This document shows positions 1-11,379 of a stretch of DNA of 64,000 bases, piece after piece. Each line of letters begins with the position of its first letter. Within the stretch, counting starts at the first letter, position 1. The notes below the pieces were generated by a model, which saw only the letters and a program-made list of their open reading frames with translations, was not told where the DNA came from and made no database searches. Source of the stretch: Fusarium oxysporum f. sp. lycopersici 4287 (lineage: Eukaryota > Ascomycota > Sordariomycetes > Hypocreales > Nectriaceae); contig NC_030988.1 in assembly GCF_000149955.1 (NCBI RefSeq), positions 4,350,879-4,414,878 on the forward strand. The letters are read 5' to 3'. Made by a program: the position numbers and the translations under genes.

Positions 1-268
1 TATAAATAATATAACTTAAATCTCTGCACAAGTATTAACAGATTTAACCATGTAAAACATCGGACACGTTGTGACATATCACGACGCGTTATAACGCCTA
101 AACCCAAATGTCTCCTCCTTTACTCGATTCATATGGTCGGTGAACCTTCAACTTCGAGATGGCGGACATACCTCTTGACCCTGAACTACCGACCAACCAC
201 GAGGGACAAGCCGAGGTCCCTCGGCGTTCTCGGAATCCAGACACCACGACGTCCGCCAGCCTTCTACT
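1..268. other. 5' flank of hAT-1, no gene seen
   Basis: This stretch precedes the first transposase reading frame. I see no coding pattern, and I could not identify the terminal inverted repeat of the hAT element. It may hold the 5' untranslated part of the element. Confidence 0.3.
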
Positions 269-2350
269 TTGGCACCGACAAGTGATGAGGAGCGGAGAAT
301 CTTCCGCGTCTGGAAGGGACTCACGCTGGCCGAGCGCAGCAAATATACCATATCATGGGTATGGAACTATGGGGTCGAGATTCAATCCAAAACTTCCCGA
401 CTATGGATCTGTATGCCATGTGTGCGCCAGAAGACCCCCACGCTACAGTCATACGAATCCAAAGGCACCCAAAACGCTGAACTCCACCTCTGGAATGCTC
501 ACGGCTACTGGGATCCATCAGGACGACGTTCAACACCGCCAGAGAAGAAAGGAGGCAAGAGGGTTCTTGCTTCTATTTCGGACTTCATGAACCTGAAACG
601 TTTCGATCTAAAGGAGCAAGCGCTGGCCAACAGCTTGATCAAACGATTTGATCCAGGAGAGTTCCAGAAGCTCATTGTCAACTGGAGAGTCGAAAGCCAG
701 CAATCGTTCAAGCCGGTTGAACACCCTCGATTGCAACAGATTTTGGAATACCTCAATCCGGCGGTCAAGGTTACGAGTGCGCACATCACGGCGAAGACTG
801 TGCACACACTGGCGGTTCAACAATTCGAGCGATGTCATAGCACGGTCCAACAGGTCTTAAAGAGGTCGCCGAGTCAGATCCATATTGCCTTTAACGGCGC
901 AAGGACTAGGAATCGTCACGCGTTACATGGCGTGGCGGCTGTCTTCAGAGACACAGAGAATCAGCTCCAAAAAGTTGTGCTCGGCATTCCGGAGCTGGTA
1001 GAAAGACATACTGGCGAGAACACTGGCGCCGAGATCCTCGAGATCATTAAGTCGTTTAGCATCGAGGACAAGGTCGGTTACTTCACTGTCGATAATGCAG
1101 CAAACAATGAAACGGCAATGTCAGAGATAGCAGAAGAGCTGAAGTTCGACCCGGTTCAACGACGAGTTCTATGCATGGGACACATCCTTAACATTGTTGT
1201 TAAATCCATTCTCTTCGGAAAGGATGCTGATACGTTTGAGAAATCTCTCGTCAAGGAGCCTTTGACGAGAGCAGCCCGTAACCAGTGGATGCGGAAGGGT
1301 CTTGTCGGGAAAGCGCATAACTTCGTCGTTTGGGCCCATAGGGCCGACTTACTGACTCAGTTGCTTCATCAACTGCAACGAGTCTCACTTGCAGCTTCTG
1401 GCGAGCCTGAAAGTGGAAAGCAACAGCCAGTTGACGTTGTTCTTGATAACGATACTAGATGGTTGTCCCAATACTACATGATAAAACGAATGCTTCGCTT
1501 GCAGCCCGTCTACGAAGAATCCATCGCCAAAGCCAAGAGGCTATTCCGAGACGCTCGGAAAGGTGAGAGAGGACAGAATCCTCCTCCCTGCCTCGAGGAG
1601 TCGAGCTTCATCAACGAGAACGATTGAGCGGTGCTGGGGGCATTTGATGAGATACTCTCTGATTTCCACGTCGCTATGCAAGTACTTCATGGAGACGGGA
1701 AGTCTCGATATCGATCGTCTGGAGTTAGGGAAGCTTTTGGTTCCATGACTGATGTGCTGGAGGCGTTCGAATTCCTGCTTGGGAGGCTCGAGGACGCAAA
1801 ATCGCGTATTGAGAGGCATCCTGCGCCGGAGCAATTCTGTGTCAATATCAACCTTGGCTGGAAGAAGCTCGATAAATATTACAATACGTTGAGGGACTCG
1901 CCAGCATCCTACGCCGCCGCCGCCTTGCACCCTAGCCTACGATGGGACTATTTCGACGAGGTTTGGGGTCAACAGCATCCGGGTTGGGTCAATGAGGCGA
2001 AGGAAATCGTGCAACGTCTATGGGATACGGAATACATAGACCTACAGATCACAGTCACCTCTCTTGAAGGTTCGGTTGTGAAGAGGCGAAAGACAACTTT
2101 GTCCTCTTTTGATCGGTATCGCAACCGATACCGTCAAAGCCAACCCTCCGCTGCTCAAGCGGATGAATATATCCGCTGGCAGGCCATTGTGTCTGGGAGC
2201 GACAAGGACGTCGCAGACCCAGTTGGGTACTGGGTGCTCAAGAGGTTTGAGTATCCAAGGCTATCTCGAATGGCTCTTGACGTCATGACAGTGCCGGCCA
2301 TGAGCTCGGAGTGCGAGAGACTGTTCTCCGCCACCGGGTTGATGGATTGA
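269..2350 (+). pseudogene. hAT-1: hAT transposase with one stop codon, 3' truncated
   Basis: Class II hAT transposase, the nuclear enzyme that cuts and pastes its element. One frame runs from 269 to 2350, broken only by a TGA at 1625-1627. The N-terminus carries a BED-like zinc finger (CMPC about residue 48, later H). Downstream come the hAT landmarks VDNAANNET (first acidic residue), RRVLCMGHILN (insertion-domain start), DNDTRW, and at the end SSECERLFSATG, the start of the C-terminal dimerisation domain with its catalytic Glu. The motif around the stop (END, stop, AVL) matches the usual hAT 'DW..L' block, so a Trp codon was probably lost. The frame then ends abruptly inside the dimerisation domain, where it meets an oppositely oriented hAT. 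No terminal repeats were found. It is not expected to be functional. Confidence 0.85.
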
Positions 2351-4309
2351 TTCCCTACCCTGGACTCGGGGTCATTAGAACCAGGGGGCACAGACAATAT
2401 GTCGATGGCCATGCGACTGAGACACGGATATGTCCGAACCTGATCCGTCTGACACCACCAGACCAGAGGAGAGCCTTCGATCTTTATAGGCTGGTTGTGG
2501 ATAAAGTTTTCGAAGTCATCTACGTCCCTGGTTATGTCTTCGGCGACCATAATCTTGTTCAGAAGCGGATCAAGTTCGTTTGAGTCCCCTTGCTGCGACC
2601 TAGACGCTTCGCTCAGCGCCTGGGCAGGTCCGAGGGCGGGCGCCATCTTGTATTCTTCCTCCCATATCGAAAGTGCGTCCCTAATGGCAGCCTCGGCCCA
2701 TTCTCCCTTCCAGTTTATTTCAAGGTATCGTGCTCGCTTCGACGGATCAAGGAGAAGGGCAGTTGCGTAGATAGGAAACTCCCCAGACAAAGCATGGTAC
2801 TTATCGAGTACGAACCAGCCCATACCAATAGAGTGCAACATGAGAGAATCATTTGTCTCCTAGGCTTCATAGAGCTCCTAGCCAGAGGATCAGAAACTGG
2901 TTGGTTGAGTTAGGTGAAAGCTGAGATGATACCTTCTTCTGCTCGTAGTGGCGAAGTAATATATCCTTGATCATGAGGTTTTGTGAGAGCGTCGCCGTCA
3001 CACCTTGAGCCCACAAGGTCGTAGACGATAATGGTTGTAGAAACACGTGCGTTTTCTCCAGGTGGTCCCAATCAGAAGAGGTGAGAATATTGTCACCTAG
3101 AGCTTTGTCGTAGTCAAGTAGGAACTGCTTTGCTGCTTTTTCCTTATCAGATTGACGATCATCCTGTGCCATGAATTTCAGCGCGTATCGTTATGAATAC
3201 CGAGCCGTAATTGATGCGATCATCCCATGCATCACTGTGGATAGGTGAGTTACGTAGCCACAGCCCGATCCGGTGCAGTTTGCGCAGCGCTGGCACCATA
3301 ATCCAGCCCCCCCTTCTGGTGTTGTCTGGCTTATTATCTGATCTCGGTGGAGGATTTACCTTCTGAATGGGAGCTAATTTGCATGCAACGCCGCCAGGAT
3401 GCTCTGTCTGAGCATTTATATGATCTGGGTGGTTTGTCGTATTACCACCAGACGCGTCGTTTAGGATGAAGTTGTACGGTTCGTAGAGCTTATTCCCAGT
3501 GATATCGCCAGCAGCATCGAGGGCGACTTGAAGTGCTTCTCGTGAAGACGCGAAAAGAAAGGCTCGAAGGGATAAGTTGATAACATCAAGGATACATCGG
3601 ATATGGTGCCGTTTTGGATCCCAGTTGATCTGCTATAAATTAGACGGCTAGATAGGAGAACGAAGCTGGAGTACGACGCACATTGCGGTCCTGCATAAAC
3701 CCGGTTGATAAGTGCTGCAAACATGTTTCGTTTGATGCCGCATTATCACCCGTATGACAGCCGAGCTGATTCGCGATATCGTAAATATCAAGTGTTGAGA
3801 AGATAATCAGAGACTGATGTTCACCGGAATGGCTGTGTCGAATCTCTGGTAGACTCAGAAGCTCTCGTCTGGGTTGGTAATCTTCGTCAACCCATCGTGC
3901 ACATACTGCTAGCACACCATGGCGGTGCGGCGATGTCCAGAGATCAGATGAGATGTGGATCTTTAAAACGGCGCTTCGTAACTTAGCCTTTAACTCGACT
4001 GATAAAGGCTAAAATTTGCAGTAATATGACGCATCGCTTCATAGCTCGATGTCAGTATGAGGTCCTCAATTGCCGGATTACAGGACAGCATGATGTCCTG
4101 CATCTCATCCCATGTAACTGCCGAAAAGGGAAGGCGAAGATGTGTGAGAAGGCCAACCATGCTCTCAGTATATCGCTGAGGATTGAACACTTTGCGGAGG
4201 GCCGATTCTGATGGCGTTGCTGTATAATAATTATCGGGCCTAGTTTGCGTTAATGGAGGTCCCATGTCCGATGATCGTTCGAGTACTGTATTGTCTGAAG
4301 AGTTGATTA

Positions 4310-5193
4310 ACGTACATGATAAGCGAGTGTCTCAGACAAGCGAGTGTCTCGGACAAGCGAGTGTCTCACTGTACTGTGTTACCTAAAAACAGCTTACCTT
4401 ATAACACTTTTTTAGCTAAAATAAAATAATGGAAAATATTAAAAACTATAGTTTTAAGTAGTAACGTATATGATAAGCGAGCGTCGCAGACAAGCGAGCG
4501 TCGCAGTATACTGTGCACCTAAAAGCAGCTTACCCTATAGAGCCCAAAAGTTTAAATAAAATAGTTAAAAATCTAAAAAAAAGTAGTTTTAAAGTTAGTA
4601 TAGTTAACTAGGTAAAAAAGTATTTTTTAAATATTTTTATCTACTTTATTTCCTATATAAAACCTTAAAACACAGTGTATAGCACAGTATAAATAGACTT
4701 TTTAATATAACTCTATTAAGATAATAGGTATAATTTCTATAAAGATTATACTTAAATATATAATAGTTAGGTATATTATATTATAATTTGAACTAATTTA
4801 AAGCTAAGTAGACTTTTTGAGAGCAGTTTAAAAAAGTCCTTTTAAGGTGAAAAATGGCTTGCAACGCTCGCTTGTCTGCGACGCTCGCTTATCATGTACG
4901 TTATAGCTTTTAAAACTAAGATATTATTTTTTAGATTTTTTTTAATATTATATTATATCAAAATCCTGTTAAAATACAGTATAAATAGATTTTCTTTAAT
5001 AACTCTATAAATAATTTAGCTATAATTCTCTTATAAAGTATATAGCTTTCTTATATAGATAAAAGTAAGTTATACAGCTTTTAGCTTTTTTAAACTTAGC
5101 CTGAATTCTATATAAGCTTTGTAAAGTCAGCTTTTTAGGTGTAAAGTGACGTGGGACACTCGCTTGTCTGAGACACTCGCTTATCATGTACGT
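4310..5193. mobile_element. MITE A1 (pogo-type ends, heptamer GTGTCTC), host of A2
   Basis: Non-autonomous Tc1/mariner-like element flanked by TA at 4308-4309 and 5194-5195. The left end starts ACGTACATGATAAGCGA and carries three units ending in GTGTCTC; the right end carries two. The interior is AT-rich and non-coding, with a TATAAATA at 4980-4987. Without the nested A2 it is about 440 bp long. It interrupts hAT-2, so it is younger than that element. Confidence 0.88.
4464..4901. mobile_element. MITE A2 (heptamer GCGTCGC), nested in A1
   Basis: A 438-bp element with TA on both sides (4462-4463, 4902-4903). Both ends keep the constant frame GATAAGCGA / AGACAAGCGA but carry GCGTCGC instead of GTGTCTC. 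The uninterrupted target can be read in MITEs A3 and A4 (TTTTAAGTAGTA), which confirms insertion at TA. It has no coding capacity and a conserved TATAAATA at 4688-4695. Confidence 0.88.
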
Positions 5194-5499
5194 TATATCA
5201 CGGTGTTTGCGTTTGGCGTGGTATATGGCGTTGTGTCGTTTGGGGTATGACCAGGCCTGATCAGAAGAACAGAGAAGGCATTCATCAACCATTGGTCCCT
5301 TCGTTCTGCGCTTCCCTGATGGTCCGGACTGGCCTTTTTTGGGATATGTCGCACGGAACATGCAATCGAAGTTCAGGACCTCAGATGATGCTGATTCTAC
5401 ATCAATAGTAAGGTCAATAGTCATCTGGTGCTGTAATGAAGAAGCCATTATTAAGAGTAGCAGAGGCACAAAATAATACAGCGTATTATATCTACACAC

Positions 5500-7023
5500 T
5501 TGAGTGGTGTTTGAGAGATTCCAATACTATAAACATGGGGAAAATCGGATGTTGTCAGGCGATAACGTGCCATCCGACCAGTCAGAGTGTGCAGCTTATC
5601 CTGATATCTATACTGACATGAACTTACGGACAAATTGTTCAGCTGCCTGCCTGGGAGGGATTTGATGAAGGGTCATGTGCTGAGGATTATATAATTATAT
5701 AAAAGTCCGGAGACTACTCTTTTGCTGGTCCTGTAATATATGGCAAACTCCGAAATCCACGAGCAGTTCCTTGGAGGTTGGTAACTCGGCAGACCTTCTG
5801 ATCGGGGAGCCGGGCTTCTGTGATATAGTCTTATTGATCAGACAACCTCTATTTACTGACTTAAGACGTCTCGCGCTTTCGGGCTATGCGCACTGATTAA
5901 ATGTTGACGTAACCGCACAGACCTCCTTCACAATCATCACCATCAGTGCTAGGATCATTGTGCAGACAAAATTCAGACCATGGTGACCAGCCAATCACTA
6001 CCTTACGTCCTGATCACAGTACTCCCACGCAAGATTCTAGTCCGTGCTAGCATTTTGCCGACCCACCACAATCCCTGGACCCTGGAGCATTCAATGAACC
6101 CCGCCATTGTATGCACACAGTGCATCTCAGCCGCAAATCTTTACGATTGCAACATGCTCTGCTCCGCGAGTTGGAAGAGACAGAATATGGTTCTAGACTC
6201 TCAGAGTAGGTGAGTCTTAGTGGCTGCGATCTCCTGATTTTATATAAACAGAGCATGATGATATGACCGGGCCATCAATACCCAACAATGAGGCCCGTGA
6301 TTGAGGCTCTGTATGAATTTGGCCGCATTTCATAATGGCACCAGTAGCCACTGTATCATGGGATTTCAGGCTCGGTTCTAGCCAGCCGTATTCCCAAAGT
6401 CTCTGGCAAATGAGCATAAATTTCATCTATCTCGACTGAGGATTTGTTTAACTCGACCTTCTTCAGTTAACATACCAGATTCCACTACAGTTTAGTTCTG
6501 AAATTATTCTCCTACGCTGGGCATTGGATAGCCCCTCCTGAACCCTCTACTGTTACAAACTCTATCAGAACTATCCCATCCACTGCCCTGCAATTATGTC
6601 CCAGAGAATCTACTCCGAAGTACCTACTACTGTCATTAATGACAAGGACCTGACCTATGAAGGCGAGGCGCTCAGCGCTTTACACGAAAGAGCCCGGAGC
6701 GAGGCAATCAGGACGGCGCAAAGTCATAACGCCACCCCCAGATATGCCGCAGTACAAGGTTTGCACCAATCAATACCTTCACGAGAAGGCAAGGCTATTA
6801 ACCAACTATCGATATGGGCATAGGAGATGCAGCACTCCCGTGCAAAAGCTGCATGGAGTTTTCCTGGTAGCAATTAAAATTGAATCCTATTGATATAAAT
6901 CGCCTCTGTAATATTGATGATAATCGTGTAGCGTAGGGTTGCAAGTAAGAATAGCTATTATCAATGGTTCTTACATCAAGGACAATTACGCCTGTATCTT
7001 GACAAGTAGGATACCCTTGATTG
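5500..7023. other. intergenic, no confident gene
   Basis: No recognisable domain in six frames. A 75-codon frame at 6596-6823 begins with a plausible ATG (MSQRIYSEVP) and could be a remnant exon, but I could not recognise it and found no clear intron to extend it. Confidence 0.3.
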
Positions 7024-8060
7024 TCATCTAATAAATGGCGTTAAGCGATATTGGAAATTGAAAACCATAACCCTTAACTTGACAATTTTGGTATTGCTTC
7101 TCAAGATATTCCTAGGACCAATTCTCTTCTTGGCCGACATCAGAGCCTCATACCTATCCCCAAAAGCCGTCTTCAGATCCAGCTCTCCATCATCCAAAAA
7201 TCCCACAGAAGCAAGCTCAAGAATACTCTTGGGGTCCTGCTCAAGAAGCTCTTGCTTCAAGGCCAAAGTCCACTGGTCTGTCACCTTGGACGGAGCTTCT
7301 TCGGGCGATGCTGCGATGATCCTCAACCAGTAGTGATCAGAGCCGGGCGAGAAGACGGATTTTTATGCATGGCTTAGGTCCCGATGAAACTGGAAGAAAA
7401 AGCCAGGACTGGGGATAGTGTCGTTGTACTTGGCCAGGATCTTAACCATCTTGGGTCTAGGAATCTTGAAGTTGAGAGTCCGCGCTCGACCGTAAACACC
7501 ATAACCAGCCGTCTCATCATTCTCGTCACAGTGAGTGGATTATGAGTTCGCGTTGACGATGTGTATGTCGCATGTACTCAGAGCTTCAATCTGGCCTATC
7601 CACTTGCGGCCCTCCTCGTGGTCATCATCTACCCAAGGGCATGACACAGAGAAACCGTTACCGATGCGAGGATCGCTACTCCAACGGGCTGCGAGGACAA
7701 CCAGTTCGGGAAATCTTCAGCGCTGAAGAGTTTGTGGTAACCTTCAGCGAAGGTAGCCTAGGCTGCTTGATTGTTTCTCGACCCAAACGCAAAGGTACCT
7801 TCAAGCACCCGTGAGAAGAGCATGAATTAGCATCATATGGATATAAGTAACTCCAGAGTCCAAGCTTAGACTCACCTCTTTCAACGTGTACACTTTGATG
7901 GTCAACTCTGCGAATGACTCCGAAACTACCACCTCCATCTTGCAATGCGATCAACTCATCACCAGATGCATCAACAAGCGCACCTTCTACGTTGACGTAC
8001 TTTGCTCCGTCAAGCTGATTAACCCCTAATCTACATTGTAGAGATAAAGGGTCGTACTGG
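7024..8060 (-). pseudogene. FAD-linked oxidase (BBE/PCMH type), broken
   Basis: On the minus strand the fragments follow the order of berberine-bridge-enzyme-like oxidases: the end of the FAD-binding PCMH domain (VDASGDELIALQ then GGGSFGVI, about 7920-8000), a middle piece (EGYHKLFSAEDFPNWL, about 7700-7760), a later piece ending FFFQFHRD (about 7385-7480), and the C-terminus with FGDRYEALMSAKKRI then PRNI (about 7110-7170). Stops and frame changes separate the pieces, and the N-terminal half of the FAD domain is not seen. Such enzymes are usually secreted or peroxisomal flavin oxidases, often in secondary metabolism. It is a pseudogene; the family call rests on the GGGSFGV motif and the C-terminal block. 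Confidence 0.6.
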
Positions 8061-8390
8061 CCTAGTGTTACTCAACCGATGTACCAACTGAAGCATTGGA
8101 TGTAGATTCGCGGTTGTCCATATTCGTGACAGTACGGTCGATGTTTCTCATGTTGTTGTGATGTGTCTCTGCTGATCCAAAGCTTTTGCTAATTCCCTAG
8201 TAATAATCCAGCTCTAAGTTTTCCTAATATCAATGGTTCCCGAGTTCCTTCCTACAACAATTCAAAGACTCGTCTTCATTATAGAATTAGATCGGCCGTC
8301 CGGCTCCAGTGAATCCACAGTTTCCCAGTTCATCCGGAAGGGTAAGGTAGCAGTTGTCACAATGCTGGGCTCATAGCTGCTGCCAGAAAA
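8061..8390. other. intergenic left of hAT-3
   Basis: No coding pattern or repeat recognised. It does not resemble the missing 5' part of the pogo remnant that lies on the other side of hAT-3. Confidence 0.3.
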
Positions 8391-8410
8391 CAGTGCTGGA
8401 TAGCCACGCT

Positions 8411-8505
8411 ATGAAACTGAAACTGGGGGGAGTTTCAGTTTCACGAAACCGGGCGTCAGTATAGTTTCAGTTTCATATGAACCGGTTTCAGTTTCATACG
8501 AAACA
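8411..8505. repeat. left subterminal TGAAAC/GTTTCA cluster of hAT-3
   Basis: About ten copies of TGAAAC or its complement occur in roughly 95 bp, often paired as palindromes such as GTTTCATATGAA. In studied hAT elements, subterminal repeats of this kind are transposase-binding sites; that role is inferred here. Confidence 0.75.
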
Positions 8506-8598
8506 ATATCCAGTTGCAGTCCAAATTTTTGACAAGCTCGGCATCGATATACTCCTTATCTCCAAGTACCCCAAAGATGTTTGGTATTATCTGCCTAC

Positions 8599-10928
8599 CT
8601 ACACTACCAATTCCCTAGGCTCGCCATCACTTTCTGCCCTCTTACTCCTCTCTATATCTTCTTGGAGTATCCTTACAGCCGCGTCGATATCCTCCGCTTC
8701 CCTAAACACCCCTGCAAGAAGCGGCCTGCTCTTTCCCTTTGGAACGCTTATCCAACTTTTAATGCACTCACATGCCTCTACCATTTTGGCAGACATGCTA
8801 CTTCTATCCCATCTAACCTGCCGTCTTGCGCCTGAGAAGGTTCGCTCTGCTTCCGTAGACATGGGGGGGGATGCAGAATATGTCAATAGCCATACGGCAG
8901 AGGAGGGGGAAATTCTCTCGCTGGGTCGGTTCAAGCCACCACTGTAAGGCCGTTTGTTGTCCAATCCCAACCTGTGAGCCCTGCGAAGCATCATCAAAAC
9001 CAGGCCATTAGAAGCCTTCAAATTACTTACATAAATAAAGCGGTCGAATTCATCCTTCACCTCACTCGCTGTGCTGTACACCTTCTGCCTCCAGCGATCA
9101 AACTCATCGAGTTCTTGCTCTTTCTCCTGTTGTTCATCTGGGAGCTGGTAGCTCTTGTAGTCTGTGGACCAGATCTCCCTTACAGCCTTCACGGCATTGC
9201 TGACCCAGGCTGGGTTTCTCTTCCACTGCTCACTCAGATAGCTCTTTCGGAGTGCTGGGTGGAGGAGAATACCGGCCACGTACACCGGGGCTTGTTCGGT
9301 AAGCTGGTAATACTTCTCGAACTTTAGCCAAGCCACGTGAAAGCGCGTATAGAAGCGTGGGCCACTGAAAGCCCGGTTTTTAGTCCGCGTGAAGTGATGA
9401 TGGAAGAAATCCATATGGGAGAGAACTTCATCGAGTGTATTCTCCCGGCCTTGGCGCACCGAGATCTGGTGGAATACTTGTAAGAACGCATGAATATCTC
9501 CTAGTTCGTTCCAGTCGTTGTGGTCCAGTGCATCTTTCTCGATTTTGGCATGATTTTCTTGAATCCAATCCATGAACTTTGCCCGATTCTCAATTGCCAC
9601 GTCAATGAGGCGAAACCATGAATTCCAACGTGTGTCATTGTCCCTCGGCAAGGCCCTGCCAATCTCGGCCTTGAAGTCGTTGTAAATGCTGGTAGAGCTC
9701 CTTGAATATATGCACAAGTTGTGAAGTTTCCCCAGAACACTAAACTCCCGCCATTCCTCGGTAGCTTGTGCCTTCGTAATAATGCCCCCTTCTTCTCTTT
9801 CGGATAGCCTGCACAGCCGCTCATACGCCTCATCAATCCCCTCTCTCTCATCCTCTTGAATCTTCTTTGCTTTACTCCGAAAGAGGAAGGCTTGAACGAT
9901 GAGGTTCATGATGTGGCCACTGCAGCGTAGTCGCCTGGCAACCGGATCTAAACCATCAATCTCTTTTGCGATATCGTCAAGCATAGTGTCGTTAGCGTCG
10001 TGGTTATCCATCGTAAAGTAGCCAACCTTTCCTCTGAGATCGTACTCTTCGACAACCTCCAGGAAAGCCTTGGCTTGCAATTTCCCGTTGTGGCTTCCTT
10101 TGAACTCGCGCAGCGACAATAACGCTTGAGCGACTCCTCTCGTCTCCGCATCTACAAAATGGACCACGATTGCCTGGTATGCCGCCTTCTGTTCCGATGA
10201 GGTCCACATGTCAATGGTGAAGTGGACCATAGATGAGAGAGAATTATGAAGCTTCTTGACGAGTCCTTGTTTTTGTTGAGCGAAAGTCTTTTTGAGAAGC
10301 TTCGGCACCGCTCTGCGGCTGCGTAGGAGGACGTCCCGGGCCATATAGTTGCAGGAGAGTATAACAGCATGAAACTCGGGGTACTCGATGAATGTGTGGG
10401 CGATATTGCGAACCGCAAGAAGCCTGGCAAGTGCTTTCTCGAATGCAGGAATATTAATAGCGTTTGCCAAATATTTTTCCTCAGTAAGGTCTCGACTGGC
10501 TTGACGTTCCTCCTGCCTTCCGAACAAGTCCGTAATGGTGCCATGTTGCTGCTTCTTCAGATCCGACCTTCCCACATGCTCTATCACCCGGATGCCATGA
10601 AAGTCCCGCAGGTGCTTGCGGGCTCGACTCAGGTTCGTCGTTATCGAATTAGGCTTTTTCGTGGAGTCGCAGTGCTTGCAGTACCAAATTTCGTGGTATG
10701 AGGTATCGCGAGCTTTCTCCCCTCTCTCTTCATAAGGGCCACGCGCCTCGTTCCAAGTGCTTTTGTTCGTACGGCCTTTGGCGCGCTTGCCAGCCCGATC
10801 AGAGAGAGAGAGTGATCCAATGTGTGCTTCGCGGGAACGGGAGAACCAGGAGAAGCAGACCCCAAGAGCTCATCAGAAGGCTCCGATAACAAGGGAGCGG
10901 GCGAAGCTGATGACATGTTGTCGGACAA
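8599..10928 (-). pseudogene. hAT-3 transposase, near-complete, one frameshift near the N-terminus
   Basis: The main frame (8599 to about 10900) encodes a BED zinc finger (STWNEAR, later WYCKHCDS and a His), the acidic block MDNHDANDT, RRLRCSGHIMNL, DNDTRWNSW, and the C-terminal dimerisation domain with STEAERTFSGARR. The only good ATG (10928, MSDNMSSASP) is in another frame. The switch falls at a run of six CT units (plus strand 10801-10812); one unit fewer would join both frames into about 775 residues, a normal hAT length. Either this copy has slipped by one repeat unit or the base count is a sequencing error. All catalytic landmarks are otherwise intact, so this is the least damaged hAT in the window. 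Confidence 0.85.
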
Positions 10929-11254
10929 TTAATTCCACAGGGATCAGTGATGGCACCAGTCAACTGATAAGAATTAACTAAAGAACAAATGAAATTGAAC
11001 CGCCATGTGTTCGGGCACAGCTATTTAAGCTCATGTCGTTAGGATTGGAGTCCTTGATGCGACAAGCTGGACGTAAAACCGGAGACACGACTCCAAAGTA
11101 CGGGCCGCGTTTCACATCCAGTCGCACGAACCTAGTGGTGATATGCGACACATATTTACTATTAGCAAGTTTCTAACTGCGTTGAAGGCATTTGGTTTGC
11201 AAAATTTTCTTGGTTAAGTACTAAGATATTTGGGACTCATCGGGCGTATATGAA

Positions 11255-11355
11255 ACATATGAAACCGACTGAAACATATGAAACTGGGGGAGTTACTGTT
11301 TCATACGAAACCGGGTCCAGGGACTGTTTCAGTTTCATATGAAACAGTATGAAAC
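11255..11355. repeat. right subterminal TGAAAC/GTTTCA cluster of hAT-3
   Basis: Mirror of the left cluster: repeated TGAAAC and GTTTCA with ATATGAAAC palindromes inside the right 19-bp terminal repeat. The two clusters are similar in composition but not identical in order. Confidence 0.75.
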
Positions 11356-11379
11356 AACACGCGTGGCTATCCAGCACTG

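Larger units (their letters stand above)
2340..5499 (-). pseudogene. hAT-2: decayed hAT transposase on the minus strand, split by a MITE
   Basis: A second, unrelated hAT transposase is read right to left in pieces: BED finger (ECLLCSSD followed by HAKRKH, about 5195-5290), a central piece (about 3990-4265, LPFSAVTWDEMQ), the first acidic block TGDNAASNET (about 3700-3750), a DW block (SSDWDHLEKTHVFL, about 3050) and the C-terminal part (2155-2841) ending near LSRMAIDILSVPPGSNDPE. The pieces are in different frames and include stops, so the gene is dead even allowing for introns. MITE A1 interrupts it at 4310-5193. Its C-terminus is replaced by the reverse complement of hAT-1. Confidence 0.75.
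8391..11379 (-). mobile_element. hAT-3 element, complete with 19-bp terminal inverted repeats
   Basis: The ends are perfect inverted copies of CAGTGCTGGATAGCCACGC (8391-8409 and 11361-11379), starting CAG as in many hAT elements. Both ends carry subterminal clusters of GTTTCA/TGAAAC. A single transposase gene lies inside on the minus strand. I do not see a matching 8-bp target duplication (CCAGAAAA on the left, CTGATAAC on the right), so one flank may have been rearranged after insertion. The right end abuts a pogo remnant whose 5' part is absent on the left. Confidence 0.85.

Noticed and set aside
1625..1627. TGA in hAT-1 as another CpA-type mutation
   Set aside because: If the ancestral codon was TGG, the changed base lies in a CpC and not a CpA context, so it was not counted as RIP-like evidence.
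6596..6893. Two overlapping short frames starting with ATG
   Set aside because: A possible small or remnant gene, but no domain, no clear intron and no conserved pattern; left as intergenic.
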